In this document: piece by piece, positions 34,604-47,578 of the stretch | Position numbering within the stretch: the first letter of the stretch is position 1 | How the letters are laid out: each line of letters opens with the position of its first letter | Source: Linnemannia elongata | Taxonomy: Eukaryota; Mortierellomycota; Mortierellomycetes; Mortierellales; Mortierellaceae | Direction: 5' to 3' | NCBI GenBank assembly: GCA_036320915.1 | Contig: JAXBDG010000003.1 | Coordinates: 1,364,001 to 1,428,000 of the forward strand | Length of the DNA: 64,000 bases | The notes under the pieces: model-generated | What the model was told of the DNA's origin: nothing | Seen by the model: only the letters and a program-made list of their open reading frames with translations | The model's database searches: none | Program-made: the position numbers and the translations under genes

Positions 34604-37600
34604 ATGAACACTCTCGGGCCAAAGCATTCGCCGACATCGACCCAAGACGAGTACGAAGCACTGCTTAAAGAGATTCTCGAACCAGACTCCTCTGACGAAG
34701 AACGCTACCAAAGTCTGATCCTCACCAGCAGGAACTCTTCTACCACCACCACAACAACTTCTCGTCCCATCGACCTCGACCTTGACCTCGACTTGGACTT
34801 GGACCTCGACTTCAGCTTCAACAAGGTCGATCAAGCCCATTCCAGAAGCAGGACACCTCAAAGCTTTCTCTCCGACACTGCCAAGAGCAGCAATAGCAGC
34901 ACGCCTAGAAACTCGGTTGACGTCCGTCTCCTCAAACCCACCGCCGTCAGCATCGTTGTCGGCTCTGACAAACTAAACTCTCCACCCATTGACATATCCC
35001 CAGCCCATTCATCCGCCTTCAATCCATCCTTTCTTTCGACAAGCCCATCCAAGGACAGATCGCATTCTATCCTCTCCCTCTCGGCACCATCCTCTGCCTC
35101 GTCTAGCCCCTCGTCATCTGTCAATACTCTCACGCGTGCAAGCAGTGTCGCGTCATCCTCAGCTCGACACGGTCATAATCAACCCCGCAACACTATCCAG
35201 TTTCTAGACAGTTCGTCCAGTTTAAAGACCATCCTCGACTCGTCATCATCCCTCGACGTAGACTCTGCGCTTGAACACCCCACCCTTGCCTCCAACTACC
35301 TCGCCAACCTTTCATTTATTCGTCGAAGCGACCCACCCAAGGACGCCCTTCAAACCAGGCAACACCAACAAGGCATTATCCAACGCCACGAACAGCGACT
35401 CGCGCGTTTCAATCACCGTAACCAGGCATTGCTGAGCAGCGGAACCAGAATGGACATGATCAACCAGACTTCTCGCGTCAAAGCGCGCGGAAACGGCACT
35501 CACAAAAACGGGAAAGAAGCTCTGTAAGTCTCAATGGGATTTAACAGTCGAGAGCAAAAGGCTTTCTCATGATAAAGACTCTAATCACAACCCTTGCTAC
35601 TTTGTTGAATGTACCTGTCTAGATCCAGTGCTCCCATCATCTTGAAAGGCTCCAACACACGGCTTGGTAAGAACATCCAATATGCGCATTGAAGATGTCT
35701 TTGTGCATGTACGTGCCAAGAGTTCTCCGTGACTAATTTTCTCTCATTGGGTAACAACAGTCAATGGTCTTCAGTCAATTACATCACTAGAGCAGCAGTT
35801 TCTTGAACTTCGGATCCCGGAACTCGACCTGCTAAATACCCCAGAGACCACTATCAAGGCCGTTCTTGCAGACATCTACAAGATATCAGAGGAGCTTCAC
35901 ATGCATTTACAAGGAGGACCACTGGCGGACGCTCCTCAGCAATCCAAAAGGGACGGCGGCGGCATTGTCATTTCTGGCGAGACTCAACGGCAAAAGCGGA
36001 TCAAGGAGATCCTCGACAGGATTGTTCGTGAGACCTCTCTCTACGAGGAGTTTGTCCGGAACTGTAAGCTCCAACACATCATTCATGGTGTGCTGTGCTG
36101 CGCTGAATGACTGTGAACCGTCACCTAACCCAACCTTGTTCACTCCTTTACTCGTCTTCATAGCCAACTATCTGAACCTGGATTCAATTTTGAACGAGGT
36201 GTCAGACGACGATGAGGATGAACTACAGGGATTCGGGAACCTCGGGGGTGGCGGCACATCGGAGATGGATTCAGCGTCGGATATTCATCGCGAAGATACT
36301 CTCTCACAGACCTCTCTCATGTCTGGACATCAGTACGGACACGTTGGCGTTACTTCATTGCCCAGCTCGCCCCTATCAGGACTGTCGTTTCGATCTGCTG
36401 AGCCCATACATCGCCTTCGCCCTCACCCACTCTCCCACGCTGGACCTGGCTCAGTCGCTTCATCGTCTGCCATCACGGGACGTCATTCAAGGACGTCGTC
36501 AATCTCATTTTCAGTATCAGGGATCAATAACCTCTCGGATTCTCATTCACCGGGTCCTGGCGCTGGCGCTGAACCCTGGGAGACCTTCAGATGGACACCA
36601 TTGCTCAAACTCTCTGACCAACTTTTCTCGGACGATATTAAGGCCTCGTCAGGATTGGGGACATGCATCGCGGTTTCTAATATCATTGCGGTGGGGACCA
36701 GTCGAGGATCCATCTTGGTTTACAGCACCACTCAGGCACTTATGGGCATTTTTGGCAATCCGCAATATGCACTGGAGCACGGGTCGGTATGCTCTATTGC
36801 CATCTCATCCGATAACACGTACATGGTAGCTGGACATTCCCTTGGAAGCGTCATTGTCTGGAACGTCAGCAAACCCAACGCCCCATCTAGGATCATTCCT
36901 CCCATTGCCAAGGATGTTGCGTTATCAGGAAGGAAGCTTGGACATATTCGAGGATCTGCTGTTTTGAATGTTGGTTTTGTTGGAATCAAGCGTGCCGAAG
37001 TCGTCAGTGCCGATGACCAGGTAAATAATTTATTATCTATTCAGTGCGATCGCGTTTATCTGGAGGTTTTGTGCTCTTGTGACCACAGTGGCGCTAATTT
37101 GTTTATTTATTAAAATATTAGGGAATGTCATTCCACCACCTCTTATACAAAGTTATGATGGTCAACGCTGTGGAGACGACCCGCCTTCTTGGAAAATATC
37201 CAAGCCCAAAGTTCGCGCGAGGCTACGAAGGTCGTGGAGCAACTGGAGCACCCCGTCAGAGCACAGTTTTCGGAATGGGTGTCTTACCATACGGGCAGAT
37301 CCCGCACCCTGCTGATAGCGCCGGACTTGTTGCATTGTTAACGCCATTCAAGGTTAGTCATTTGGACTGATTGCAAAATAAGCCTGAGTCTCTAGTTCGA
37401 CAAATTTTCTTTGTACTCATCAGTTTTTTGTTTTCTGCATGTGTAGTTGCTGATCGTGTGCGTAAAGCCACAGCCTCAGACACTTTTCAAGTTTGTGAGA
37501 CCCAAGGAGCTTCAGAGCAGGGACGGTGAATCAACGGCAGTGATTTCTGGCAATCTTGCATGGTTTCCGGCTGCGAAAAGTCATCGAGGACATGGACAAG

Positions 37601-40600
37601 GTAAACATGTTCGACGACCATGACAGATCCAAGGTTTCGAAGTTATGATCCGTATTAACACAGCAGTTATCTTTTCTCGGCTTCTAGATAGCGAAGTTGT
37701 GGAGACGAACCCAATGCTTGCGTTCTCGTGGAACCGACACTTGTACATTTTCCAGGTTCTAAAAGCAACTGGACATACCCAGGAATCAGGATCCGTGCAC
37801 CTCAACCCTGAACGGAGGGCCGCACCTGAAGCGAACGGAAAGACCCCGAAGCTCGACTTTGTCAGGGTTGGCGACTGGATTTGCAGGGAAGGCATCGTTG
37901 GAATTCAATGGGTTCGACCACAGGTATGCTTTCTTGCTTTAAGGTGACATTGAATCACTACAGCTCAATGCGTAGGGACTGTATTGACACATTACAACAC
38001 ATACTCATTAGATCTTACTGCTTTTGACCAACACGGAAGACATCATTGTCTTTGACCCCAAGCTCATGTGCGAGACAGAGAGGTGCAGTGGACGCTCGTT
38101 ACAGATTGTTTATCACGACTGGTTCAGAGATGTTGCCAAAGTGCATCGCCCTCCTGCCGCTATCGTCTCGGCTGACGCCAAGCCTGTAATAGGCGACATG
38201 AGCTACAATAATAGCTGGAGAGTCCATAAAGGAAAACTCTTTGTCCTTGTAAGTCACACGCACGGTGTCACGCCTGTTTCCTTTCGCGTCCTTATTGAAT
38301 ATCATTACTTATAGCATGTAATTTTTTAATATGGTTTAGGGTGTGCGTCGGATCCAAGTTGGAACGATCCTTAACTGGACAGATCGCATTTTGGCGTTGG
38401 TGAAGTCTGGCGACTTTTTGGAGGGAATTGCTCTGGCAACATTGTTCTACACCGGAAAATCAGTTCAAGCAGCAGTAGTAGGACTTCCAGAGGACGAGTC
38501 GACACGCAAGCAGGTTGTTGGAGAGAAGATCTACGAGCTCTTGACAGCATCCCTCAACTACACATTCAACCCAGAGCGGATGATGGATGTTGACGCGGAC
38601 GCGGCCGCTGGAGGAGTTGGAGCCGGCACTGTTCTGTTCCATGATCTGGCCATCCAAGCCATTGAAACGTGTCTTTCCATCGATGACCAAGGATTTCTGT
38701 TCGAGGACGTTTACGAGCGATATGCCGAAGCCAGCACACTTGTCAGGGGAATCTTCCTTCAGTCTCTGGAGGGCTACATTCTTCAGGACCGACTCACCGA
38801 GATGCCGCCGCAGGTGATGCAGGCCTTTGTCAAGTACTACGGTGACCGCGGGATGTACAAGGCTCTGGAACTCTGCATCTGTCATACTCCATGTCATGTT
38901 CTCGAAATGGACCAGATCGTGGACCTTTGTCAAAAGCACCAGCTCTACAACGGTCTGATCTACGTCTGGAACAAGAGCATCGGCGACTATGTCAGTCCAG
39001 TTGTGGAGTTGCTTCGCGTAATCAAGACTATCCTGAAGGAGAGTCAATCAGCGGACTCCCTTGAGGAGAGCAGGGATGATCTGGACCAACCAAGCTCCTA
39101 CAAGGAGGAGTCTTCTCTTTCCAGGGCAATCTCGGACGACAAACCAGCACAGTCGGAACGTCTTTCGAATCAGGAAATTGTGCAAAAGTTGTACGGATAC
39201 CTTGCGGAAAGTCTACTCGGCAAGTCATACATCGACGGGACAAAACTGGATGATGCAGAAGCAGTGGCAGCCAAGGTTTCCCTCTACTCGTTTATCTTTT
39301 CAGGACGATGCGTGATGTGGCCGCCTGTAGGAGGCCAACTTATTCTTACCCGGGATGCCGACAATGCCGACGATGCAGAGCCGACCTACCCGTACCTGAA
39401 ACTGTTTTTGAAGCATGACAGCGAGGAGTTCCTCAAAGTCATAGACCTTGCCTTTGAGGACAGCTACCTTGCTTCGACAAATCGTGACTTTTCTCAGGTC
39501 GCCAGGAACGGACAGGACGGCCCAGGTAGAGTGATGAGTCGTCAGCTCATCATCAACACCTTGTTGGAGGTTCTCACGCCCAGCACGTCGTTCTCGAATA
39601 CGTCCATCCCCGACATGAATGGCGACAACACTAGCCCTCTTGAGGAGTACACTGCTAAGGATATGGCCCACCTCTACAGCTTTATTGCACGCAACTACGC
39701 CAAATCACCAAAAGCCCTTGCTTTGTCACCAACAACTCTTCACAGGATCCTCACCCGACTGTCGAGCGACACGGATCCATCAACGAGAGAGGAGCGCCAA
39801 ATGGCAGTGCAGGCCTTGCTTCGATGCTACTCACCTGCAGACGAAGTGGGCATGATGACTCTATACACCGAGGCAGGATTCTACCGTGTGCTGGAGAAGA
39901 TGTATAGATCCCAGAAGCAGTATGGACCTATGGTGGTGACATTCCTCAAGGATCCTGAGCGTCGCCCTCTCGTGTTTGAGGCGATCCGTAAACTCCTCGA
40001 CCCTACCAGGCCGCAGCGCATCAACATTACCGAGAAGCAGAGGACCGATATTGTCAAGACAGCGATGGAGCACATTGCCGAGATTGTCGATATTGACGGC
40101 GAGCAGGCGGCTCTTCTCGTTCACCGTTACCTGAATGCCGAGCATCGTTCCGTCTTGGAGACGCTTCACGGATCCAAGCCTCGTCTCTTTGCTTACCTTC
40201 GCGGATTGCTTGAACCCTCGAGTATTCCCGTTGCGGACCGTGCCCCACCCATGGATGGAGACTACACATTAGGAAGCCATTCTAAGATGGAGAACGACAG
40301 CGGACGACTCATCGGTGCCTCAGCGATCACAGACCCGGAAATCCACGAACAGTACGTCGAACTCCTATGTCTATACGACCCGTCTGGTGTCTACGACTAC
40401 CTGGAGAGACATCAGGATAATAGCTACCGTCTAGAGAAGGTGTTGAAGCTTTGCGAGAACGCTGGGGTCGTGGACGCTGTAGTGTGGATCATGGAGAGGA
40501 GCGGCAATGTTGGAGGTGCACTGAGTAAGGTGCTGGAAATTGTACAGGAACGTATAGATATGCTGGCGGGCTTGGTCAAGTCCAAGGATGATGGCAAGGT

Positions 40601-42071
40601 CCAGGATATGTATTGGTCGATGGAAGAGCAGTCCAACATGCGCGCCAGCTTGGTGCGCCTTCGAGGTGTATTGAACGTGGGCAAGCAACTCTGCGAGCGA
40701 CGGAGTCAGAAGGTCAAGATACTGTCGCATACCACCACCGCCCCCGCGCAGACAAAGTCAACAGCAGAGAGCGACACCGAGACGCTGTGGTTTAGATTGC
40801 TGCAAGTGTTTGTCGCTGCTTCGAGGAAGATGACCCTGTTGATTGCATCGAGCCGCATGGAGAAGAACGATCATGATGAAACGCGCCCCAAGACTACGCC
40901 CAGTACCCTTTTGATCGAAAACGCACCACCTGCGCTATTTTCCAATTCGACACCCGAGAGTCAGCATTCGTTCCAAGTCATTGACCAGCTCTCAAACAAC
41001 TTTAAGGGTTTTGTCCAATCGATCTTAGCGACGTTACTTCTTTCGACCTCTACCCCTCAGGTGTCGCTCCCATCTCTGTTGAGACGGCTTTTGAAATCAG
41101 AGTCTGCCGACGAGGGCGAGCTGAACCGATTCTCGGATTTCAAGGACATTTTCCTGGGTATGCTTGACACGTTCAAGTACGAGGGCCAGTTGCTGGAGAT
41201 GACAAACAACTTGTTTGAGCGGGACTTGTTCTTGGGCGTCCAGCTGATTGCGAAAACAAGAGCCAAGGGTTGGAGACCACGAAAGGGCAACTGCGAGATC
41301 TGTGGCGGAGCGTTCTGGGGTCCTAATATTGTTCGGGAACTCTGGGTTCAACAACAGCGGGCCGCTGCCAGTGCCATCAAGGCGGCTTTATCGACCAGCG
41401 TCACCTCTGACTCTGCAACTAACTCTGAATCGCCCTCACCGGCACCACCAACAACCACGGAAGCCACCGGCGTCACATCTGCTGATAAGGAGAAGAACTT
41501 GACAGACAGGGACCTCCTACTCTTCCGCTGCGGACACGGATACCATCGCCAATGTCTCGAGATGGAGTCCGCATCGACTCCTGTTCTGCCATCCAACGGT
41601 CCCACTCTCCACAACCAACTCTTGCAAACTCCTGGACAATCACCATCGCCCGCTCTCAGGGTTCTTAACTGTGCTGTGTGCAATGGTCAGATCAAGGCAC
41701 CACGGCCAAGAACCTCCTCGCGTCCCACATCCCGGAGCGACAGTCGCCACCATCATCAACAACGCCATCACCCTAACCAACGATCCTCAAAGTCTGTTAA
41801 AGGAGGATGGACGAACATAGAATCCCCCACACCACGGGCGAGTACTCAGCCTTCGAGGATGACGATGGTCGTGACCCCTCCACCGCCGCCACCAGTCAAG
41901 GATATGACGACGCCTGTCAGCGATCGGCCGCAAACACCAGTGAATGGACAGGATGCAGACGGATACGAGTCTTCCGGTCCTGGCGGGCAGTACCAGAACA
42001 GCAACGAATACGAGGCAGCAACGAGTCCGAGCATGAAGAGCGACAAGGGCAAAGGACGAGCACACTACTAA
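34604..42071 (+). CDS. VPS8: VPS8, CORVET tethering complex subunit
   Basis: Rab5-effector subunit of the CORVET complex, which tethers early endosomes. Nine exons: 34604-35523, 35623-35666, 35761-36063, 36164-37020, 37122-37352, 37447-37600, 37688-37923, 38012-38248 and 38340-42071, giving 2237 aa. Order: a disordered Ser-rich N-terminal region (about residues 1-400) with a run of Asp-Leu dipeptides; a WD40-like propeller starting about 560 (GTSRGSILVYS, MVAGHSLGSVIVWNVS, LGHIRGSAVLNVGF); a long alpha-solenoid in the last exon; and a C-terminal RING of the CxxC...CxHxxH form (CEICGGAFWG about 1977, FRCGHGYHRQC, CAVC about 2106) with a Ser/Thr-rich insert. A Pro/Ser-rich tail follows. It is much longer than yeast or human VPS8 (about 1270-1430 aa), mainly because of low-complexity regions. 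Confidence 0.93.
34771..34811 (+). repeat. Asp-Leu dipeptide repeat in the VPS8 N-terminus
   Basis: Seven or so GAC-CTC/CTT/TTG units encode DLDLDLDLDLDLDFSF. Varied Leu codons show that it is kept at the protein level or is an old expansion. Confidence 0.75.
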
Positions 42072-42558
42072 CGTCTTAGAACTAATAACAGCAAAAATAT
42101 GAACTACACGCGACGCGTAAACTACTTCTTTCTGTCACACCACCAACAATTTCTTAATTTTTCCCGTATTATCGAGGTGTGCAGAAACGTCATTGATCTT
42201 TGATATTTCAAAGCGGAGAATGTGTCATTCCTTCACTGATGAACGCGTCGGAAACGCGTCAAAATAACGACATAGTGATGTCTGTGTTCTCACGTTCAAG
42301 CGTGTTTTTTTCTTGGTTCCATTTCTTCCATCCTGTTATTGTTGCGTCGTTCTTTCTCTCTTTCTTTTTTTTCTTCACCCTTTCCACTCTCCCTCAACTC
42401 CACACTCAATACACATCCAACAAAACTACCACTCTTTCATCTTCAAACACAAACACTATCACCTCTTTCAGTTCTCTCAGTTTTAACGCAAAAGACAACA
42501 ATTTTTCTCACATATACACGCACATCACAACCACCTTTTAAACCCACCCACCTTGCCC
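42072..42558. other. Intergenic: VPS8 3' flank and promoter of the next gene
   Basis: 487 nt with a pyrimidine-rich centre (about 42345-42400) leading into the next gene. No TATA box or gene recognised. Confidence 0.55.
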
Positions 42559-44823
42559 ATGGTCGTTCGAGACCAACAACGCAACAAAAACAACAACAAC
42601 TCCCACGCTCGCAACCCCCACCAGAACCGCTCGACGACGGTTCAAGACGAGGACAAGGAGGTCCTGGACAAGTTTATCGTTGTGGACGACGACGAAGAGG
42701 ACGACAAACTTGCTATCGCTGACGAAGAGTACCATCCCGACCCCGACGAGCAAGAAGACGATTTGGACGAGGAGGAGAAGAAGCTTGAGTATTCTGAGGA
42801 CGACGACGGTTTGAGTACAGCTGAACAGAAAGAGGAAGAAGCCGAGATGGTTAAAGCTGATGAGCGTGAGGTTCAGGCTGGTGGTGGCCGCCGTCGCGGT
42901 GTGGGCACTGGAGGAGATGTGGCCTCTACTGCCTCCGCTGAACCTTCTACCGCGACCAAGAACAACAACCGCAAGGAGGGTGGCCATCGTCGAGGTACTG
43001 GTACCGGTGGAGATGTTGCCTCTCCTGCATCGAGTAACAAGTCTTCTTCAAACAAGAACAGTAGCTACAGCAACGACGACCGTAACGACGAGGAAGGCGA
43101 GGAAGGGGAGTCAATGCACGACAAGCGCAGTCGTGCGGGCCATGCTGGGGCCAGCGCCAAGGTTGGATACGTCGACTCGGATACTGCGATGACCCGAGCC
43201 AAGTTCAAGGTTGACGGCCCCGATGAGTCGAGCCCTCCTGCGAATAACAAGTCTGCCTTGCTTTCCCGTTCGCCCGGCACTCCCACCCCTTATCACAACA
43301 AGGGTGATAACGATGGGCTCGACTATGAGAAGGGCTCCAAGCTCTGGCACAAGATTTACGCCTCGGAGCTGAAAGGACCTGAGTCCATCGACAAGGAGTC
43401 GCGGTCGCGGCTTCGCCACCTCCCTGTCTGGCAGGAAATCTGCGAGAAGGCTGGGCTGACCTTGCCCGCGAGCCACCTGGAGGCTCAGGGTAGTAGGAAA
43501 CCCGATTACTTCAATCTTGCGCATGAGAATGGGGAGATGATTTGTGAGCAGTGCTACAAGATGACGCGTCCTGCTGGATCCTTCCGCGCCTTGCCCGTCG
43601 TTGTCAGTGCCAACGGTGATGATAATGACGACTCGAAGAACGGCTCTTCTCCCCAGGTGATGCGGATGTGCCGTGACTGTCGGGTCGAGTACTACATCGA
43701 CCACCCGGAACCAGTCCCCGATGATGTCGCTCCGTACAAGACTGGCGAGTACACCGTGACGCCTCGGATGACCAAGGGTGAAGCCATGAAGGCCTACCTC
43801 TTGAACGGCACGGACGTCATGTCTCTCCCCTACGAGATCGGCCGCAATCCGTACTTTGGATCCAACTCGCCTATGTATCTTTTCGAAGAACAACACGTCC
43901 TCCGCCTGGCACGTCAAGTCCACGGTGGCGATATCGGTATCGCTGCTAACCGATATGATTCCGAGTACGCCGGTCGCAAGATCCCTGAGCCGCATGTTGA
44001 TGTGGTCAAGCATCGCCGGAACCTCTTGCGGTCCATGCTGCATGATAAGGGACTTCACTTGCCGGAACATGCTGCGATTTGTAACATCTACATCGAGACT
44101 GGCCTTGGTGACCCGGTAGAGATTGTAAAGGAGCTGGAGGCTGTGGATTGGTTCCATCGTTGCACTTCGTACGACCCTAGTCTCGACAAGGCCCACCTCC
44201 AACAGGTCAGGCGCCGCCCTCGTATCAACCGCCGTCGCGAGACGCGTCCCGAAGGCGAGACTCTGATGAGCGCCAACTCCGGAGGCCTTGCCGCCCAGTC
44301 AATCAAGGACGAGGTCATGTCTGAAGAAGAAGAGGAAGAAGACGACCACCACAAGATGGCAGCCCTGGACGATTGGCTAACCCACCGATTGGAGCAGGGC
44401 CAGCACCGGAGCTACAAACTCGACCCCCAGACCCCTGAACGACCCCCGAAAGCTATCTGGGAGCTGATCGACAAGATCGACATTGCTCAAAAGATGATTG
44501 ATTTCGCGGCCGAGAAGGTCTACTGGGTCCTGGAGAAGAAGAAACACGAGCTTAGACGTGAGAGTGGGCTGGACAATGTTTTCAAGACGAAGGGAAAGAT
44601 CCGAGAGATTGTTGATGCGCCCGACCAGGGCTCTGCTCGTGGACGTGGTGGGTCGGAACTGTCCCGTCGCAAGAGACGTAGGGTTGATGATGAGGGGGAT
44701 GACGAGAGTGGTGAGAGCGAGGAGACCAAGTTGTCGACAGTCATGGAGCATGATGTTGGCCCTGATTGGCAATCTCGAGTCATGGAAAGAGTCAAGGAGT
44801 TGGTTCAGTCGCGTCTCTTCTGA
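42559..44823 (+). CDS. Nuclear-type protein with XPA-like zinc/DNA-binding region
   Basis: Single-exon gene, 754 aa from the ATG at 42559. The first 260 residues are acidic, repetitive and disordered (ATGDV-like repeats RRGVGTGGDVAS and RRGTGTGGDVAS). A central module has a C-x2-C pair (CEQC, about 330) and a second (CRDC, about 371), then MTKGEAMKAYLLNGTDVMSL and LPYEIGRNPYFG, MYLFEEQHV. This order resembles the XPA zinc finger followed by its DNA-binding part (TKTEAK..YLL..D.DL, then a KNPH-type motif and an aromatic LYL segment). The C-terminus is rich in Glu/Asp and basic patches (RRRPRINRRRETR, LSRRKRRRVDDE, probable nuclear signals). I cannot name an orthologue; it is not a canonical XPA (no minimal RPA/ERCC1 pattern is visible). 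A DNA-binding repair or chromatin role is inference. Confidence 0.72.
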   Translation: MVVRDQQRNKNNNNSHARNPHQNRSTTVQDEDKEVLDKFIVVDDDEEDDKLAIADEEYHPDPDEQEDDLDEEEKKLEYSEDDDGLSTAEQKEEEAEMVKADEREVQAGGGRRRGVGTGGDVASTASAEPSTATKNNNRKEGGHRRGTGTGGDVASPASSNKSSSNKNSSYSNDDRNDEEGEEGESMHDKRSRAGHAGASAKVGYVDSDTAMTRAKFKVDGPDESSPPANNKSALLSRSPGTPTPYHNKGDNDGLDYEKGSKLWHKIYASELKGPESIDKESRSRLRHLPVWQEICEKAGLTLPASHLEAQGSRKPDYFNLAHENGEMICEQCYKMTRPAGSFRALPVVVSANGDDNDDSKNGSSPQVMRMCRDCRVEYYIDHPEPVPDDVAPYKTGEYTVTPRMTKGEAMKAYLLNGTDVMSLPYEIGRNPYFGSNSPMYLFEEQHVLRLARQVHGGDIGIAANRYDSEYAGRKIPEPHVDVVKHRRNLLRSMLHDKGLHLPEHAAICNIYIETGLGDPVEIVKELEAVDWFHRCTSYDPSLDKAHLQQVRRRPRINRRRETRPEGETLMSANSGGLAAQSIKDEVMSEEEEEEDDHHKMAALDDWLTHRLEQGQHRSYKLDPQTPERPPKAIWELIDKIDIAQKMIDFAAEKVYWVLEKKKHELRRESGLDNVFKTKGKIREIVDAPDQGSARGRGGSELSRRKRRRVDDEGDDESGESEETKLSTVMEHDVGPDWQSRVMERVKELVQSRLF

Positions 44824-45032
44824 ACGCGTCAGACTAGACTGTCGCTGCACACACGATCACCCCTAGCACACATACTCATCTCTAGCACACACAGTTAGCA
44901 TAGCGCGCACACACATCACTTGCACATCATTTGCACACAAACTTTTGCATACTTTCATACTCTCTCCCACATCCCACACACTTTACACAAATCGTTCTAG
45001 CACGATCAAAAGGATAGTAGCTACCACTTGCG

Positions 45033-45038
45033 AATAAA
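45033..45038 (+). terminator. Polyadenylation signal of the XPA-like gene
   Basis: AATAAA followed by an A run, about 210 nt after the stop. Distance is plausible but longer than average. Confidence 0.35.
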
Positions 45039-45417
45039 AAAAAAAACTTGCCTTGCAATGAGAAAATGTGGAGAAATGCACCAGCGGAACTTTATTTGCA
45101 CCTATGAACTATCTTTCGCGTTATGAATTTTGCAACTGGACTGGCCTGGACTAATGTACAAAAAGCTGAACGAGAAAAAGTACAAGGAGGGGGGAGGGGG
45201 GGGGGTTACTCAATGCACTCATCTTAAATGAATGCGCGATAGCAGTACTTGGGAAAGAAAGCACTGTTCCGTGCACATCATCTGCCATCATTTAACTACG
45301 TGTCGATACGTCTCCTGCAAAAGTCAGACCCTGCAGCATGGCTTCCATACAAAGGCATCTTTTATTGTATTTTAATGCAGTTTGTGCGTCGGTAATATTG
45401 GTTGGTCCGAAGTGAAG

Positions 45418-45465
45418 TGAGGAGGAAGAGAGAGAGGAGGAAGAGAGAGAGGAAGAAGAGTAAGA
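45418..45465. repeat. GGA/GA-rich microsatellite
   Basis: GAGGAAGAGAGA units repeated three times on the plus strand in the intergenic region. Confidence 0.65.
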
Positions 45466-46669
45466 GTGATAACCTTCAAGGTCGCACAATCATTCAGATC
45501 GCTTGTCAGCCGAGTGCATGATTTTTTTCGTTGGGGGGTGGGAAGACTCTGTAGAAGAGTAGGCGTCAACAAACACGCTCGTCCAATGGATTCTATCGGA
45601 TAACGGCGCAAGTATCTTTTGCCTAGGGATGTCAATAAAGACGTGTTTATCCTCTCTTGCGCTCTCTTGTTTTTTGCACCCATGTGTGTGCAATGCGAAA
45701 AGGGTAAAAAACGAGAAGAGAGTCCACGGTGACAGATAAAACAAGGTTTACGCGTTGACCTCTTCCTTGCACTGGCTCTCATTCCTTGATGTCGATGTGA
45801 AAGATGGATATTTGTTGCGCCTTTGATATCATCCATGATTTATGCATGCCCGAAATGAACTCTAACTAGCCCATTGTTGGACAGTACCATGGCGGTCGTG
45901 CCTGAATGTCATCTATCATCATCCATTCATCGTCTTTAATGGTCCAGTCCTTGACCCTCCCTCCCTAACTCAAAATATAAATGCGGACAATGGTTGCCAA
46001 GCTAAGGAGCAAGCGAGGGAGGGAGAGAGGGAGTCTATTTCCTTTTGCCTTACGTCGTTGATTTTCTTGCATCCGTGCTATCCGAAGCAAGATCGTAATC
46101 TGTGTTCATGAGAGCACGCAAACAGACGACGGCGGGTTCTCATTGGCTGAGAGGTTGGGTTGATACGCGTGCCGATTCTTTTTTTTTTTTTTTTTGCCCA
46201 CCGTGAATCTCGTCTCCCTTTCGCCCGTCTTCAACCTTTTGCCTTCCCTAGCCTCTAACTATATTCAAAATGCACTTACGGGCACAAGTACAGGCACAAG
46301 GATAAACAAAGGTCAGCAACTAAACTTAAACATGAGCGACAGGGCAAAATGGGCAAACTCCTCACTCATTACAAACACGATCGAGATGGGGAAGTGAACT
46401 TAACTTTGCCTTTGCAAGCCCTCTTGACTTTTTTTTTTTCCCATGGAACTAAAGGTTTTTTTTTTGCTATTGTTAGTTGTGCATACCAAAGTGACATTTG
46501 TTTTTATAATATCGTGTTTGTTGGCGGCATTTCTTTAACAGCTCCAGATAATATGTCAAAGGATCAACAACATGTCAAACGAAACGAAATTGTTGCTTTA
46601 AAACCATGGCGGTTACTTTTGACATAAACGTGGTTGATTTTGGTAAACACACTATTCCTTCTGTCTCTT

Positions 46670-46674
<5 letters not shown>

Positions 46675-46700
<26 letters not shown>
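46675..46700. repeat. (CT)n microsatellite
   Basis: About 12 CT units on the plus strand in the intergenic region. Confidence 0.7.
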
Positions 46701-47570
46701 TACTCCTCTTCAAAAAAAACAATCGAATCGGCAACCGTTGATAACGACCATCCCTCCAAGATTGGTGGCCGAGACCGGAATGTTTACAGCCATCGGCAGG
46801 GGGTTTGAAGGTCGAAATCCAACGACTGAAGCACAATCTCGCATAATCAGCTCATCTAGGACCCTTTTTCACACACTTGCCAAAAAAAAACAAAAAAAGA
46901 GCTATCAGGGGTAGCCTTTTGTTTACCTTGCTCTTCACCGCCGGCCCAAAAGGAAAGAGGCCGCTTCAATGGACAACAAAGGAGTAGCCGAACATGTACC
47001 CTTTCAATATCCTTATTCTCTTTTTTTTTCTCTAGTTTGGTTCAGTGTGTTGATTGGGCACCATCGATTGAGCGTTTATGATGAGAACAGGTAACAAAAA
47101 AAGTAGTTGTGGTGACCCTTCGCCTCCTTGTCCCGTTATCGTTAAACAATGGACTAAATACCCAACACAAGCCCATAGAGGCATATTATCATCAACACTA
47201 AACAACACCAAAAACAATGGACACAAACAAACAAACACGGCAACAGACCATTACTCTTACCTCTTCCTCGTTGCCTTTTCTGTTTATCGACTGTCAGTAA
47301 ATGCGTGTGTACCTGCATTCAATAGCAGCCGCAACCATCAACCCCTCTTAGTCATCTTTTCCGTGGGCGTCGACGCAAACGGATTGTCCAAGCTTGGATC
47401 TTATCACGGAGCAATCTTGTGGGGGGTGCGTTGGAGCTGATGGACGGGCGGTGGCGATGGGCCGAGCTGGCTGGCAGGGTTCAGGGGGCGCTCAATGTCT
47501 ATTCTTTTCCCTTCTCCCTTGCTAAGGAAAACCGGACTAAGCGCGCGTTGATTAATGCTTGCGAGATGGG

Positions 47571-47578
47571 TATATAAA
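47571..47578 (+). promoter_or_regulatory. TATA box of the chitinase gene
   Basis: TATATAAA about 139 nt upstream of the ATG, with a CT-rich leader between. This fits an inducible secreted-enzyme gene. Confidence 0.55.

Noticed and set aside
45372..45836. 154-codon minus-strand open frame
   Set aside because: Composition is dominated by Leu/Pro from CT repeats with no domain. It lies in a low-complexity intergenic zone.
46178..46700. Possible small gene in the T- and CT-rich stretch before the chitinase
   Set aside because: Only short frames with no codon bias or domain; repeats explain them.
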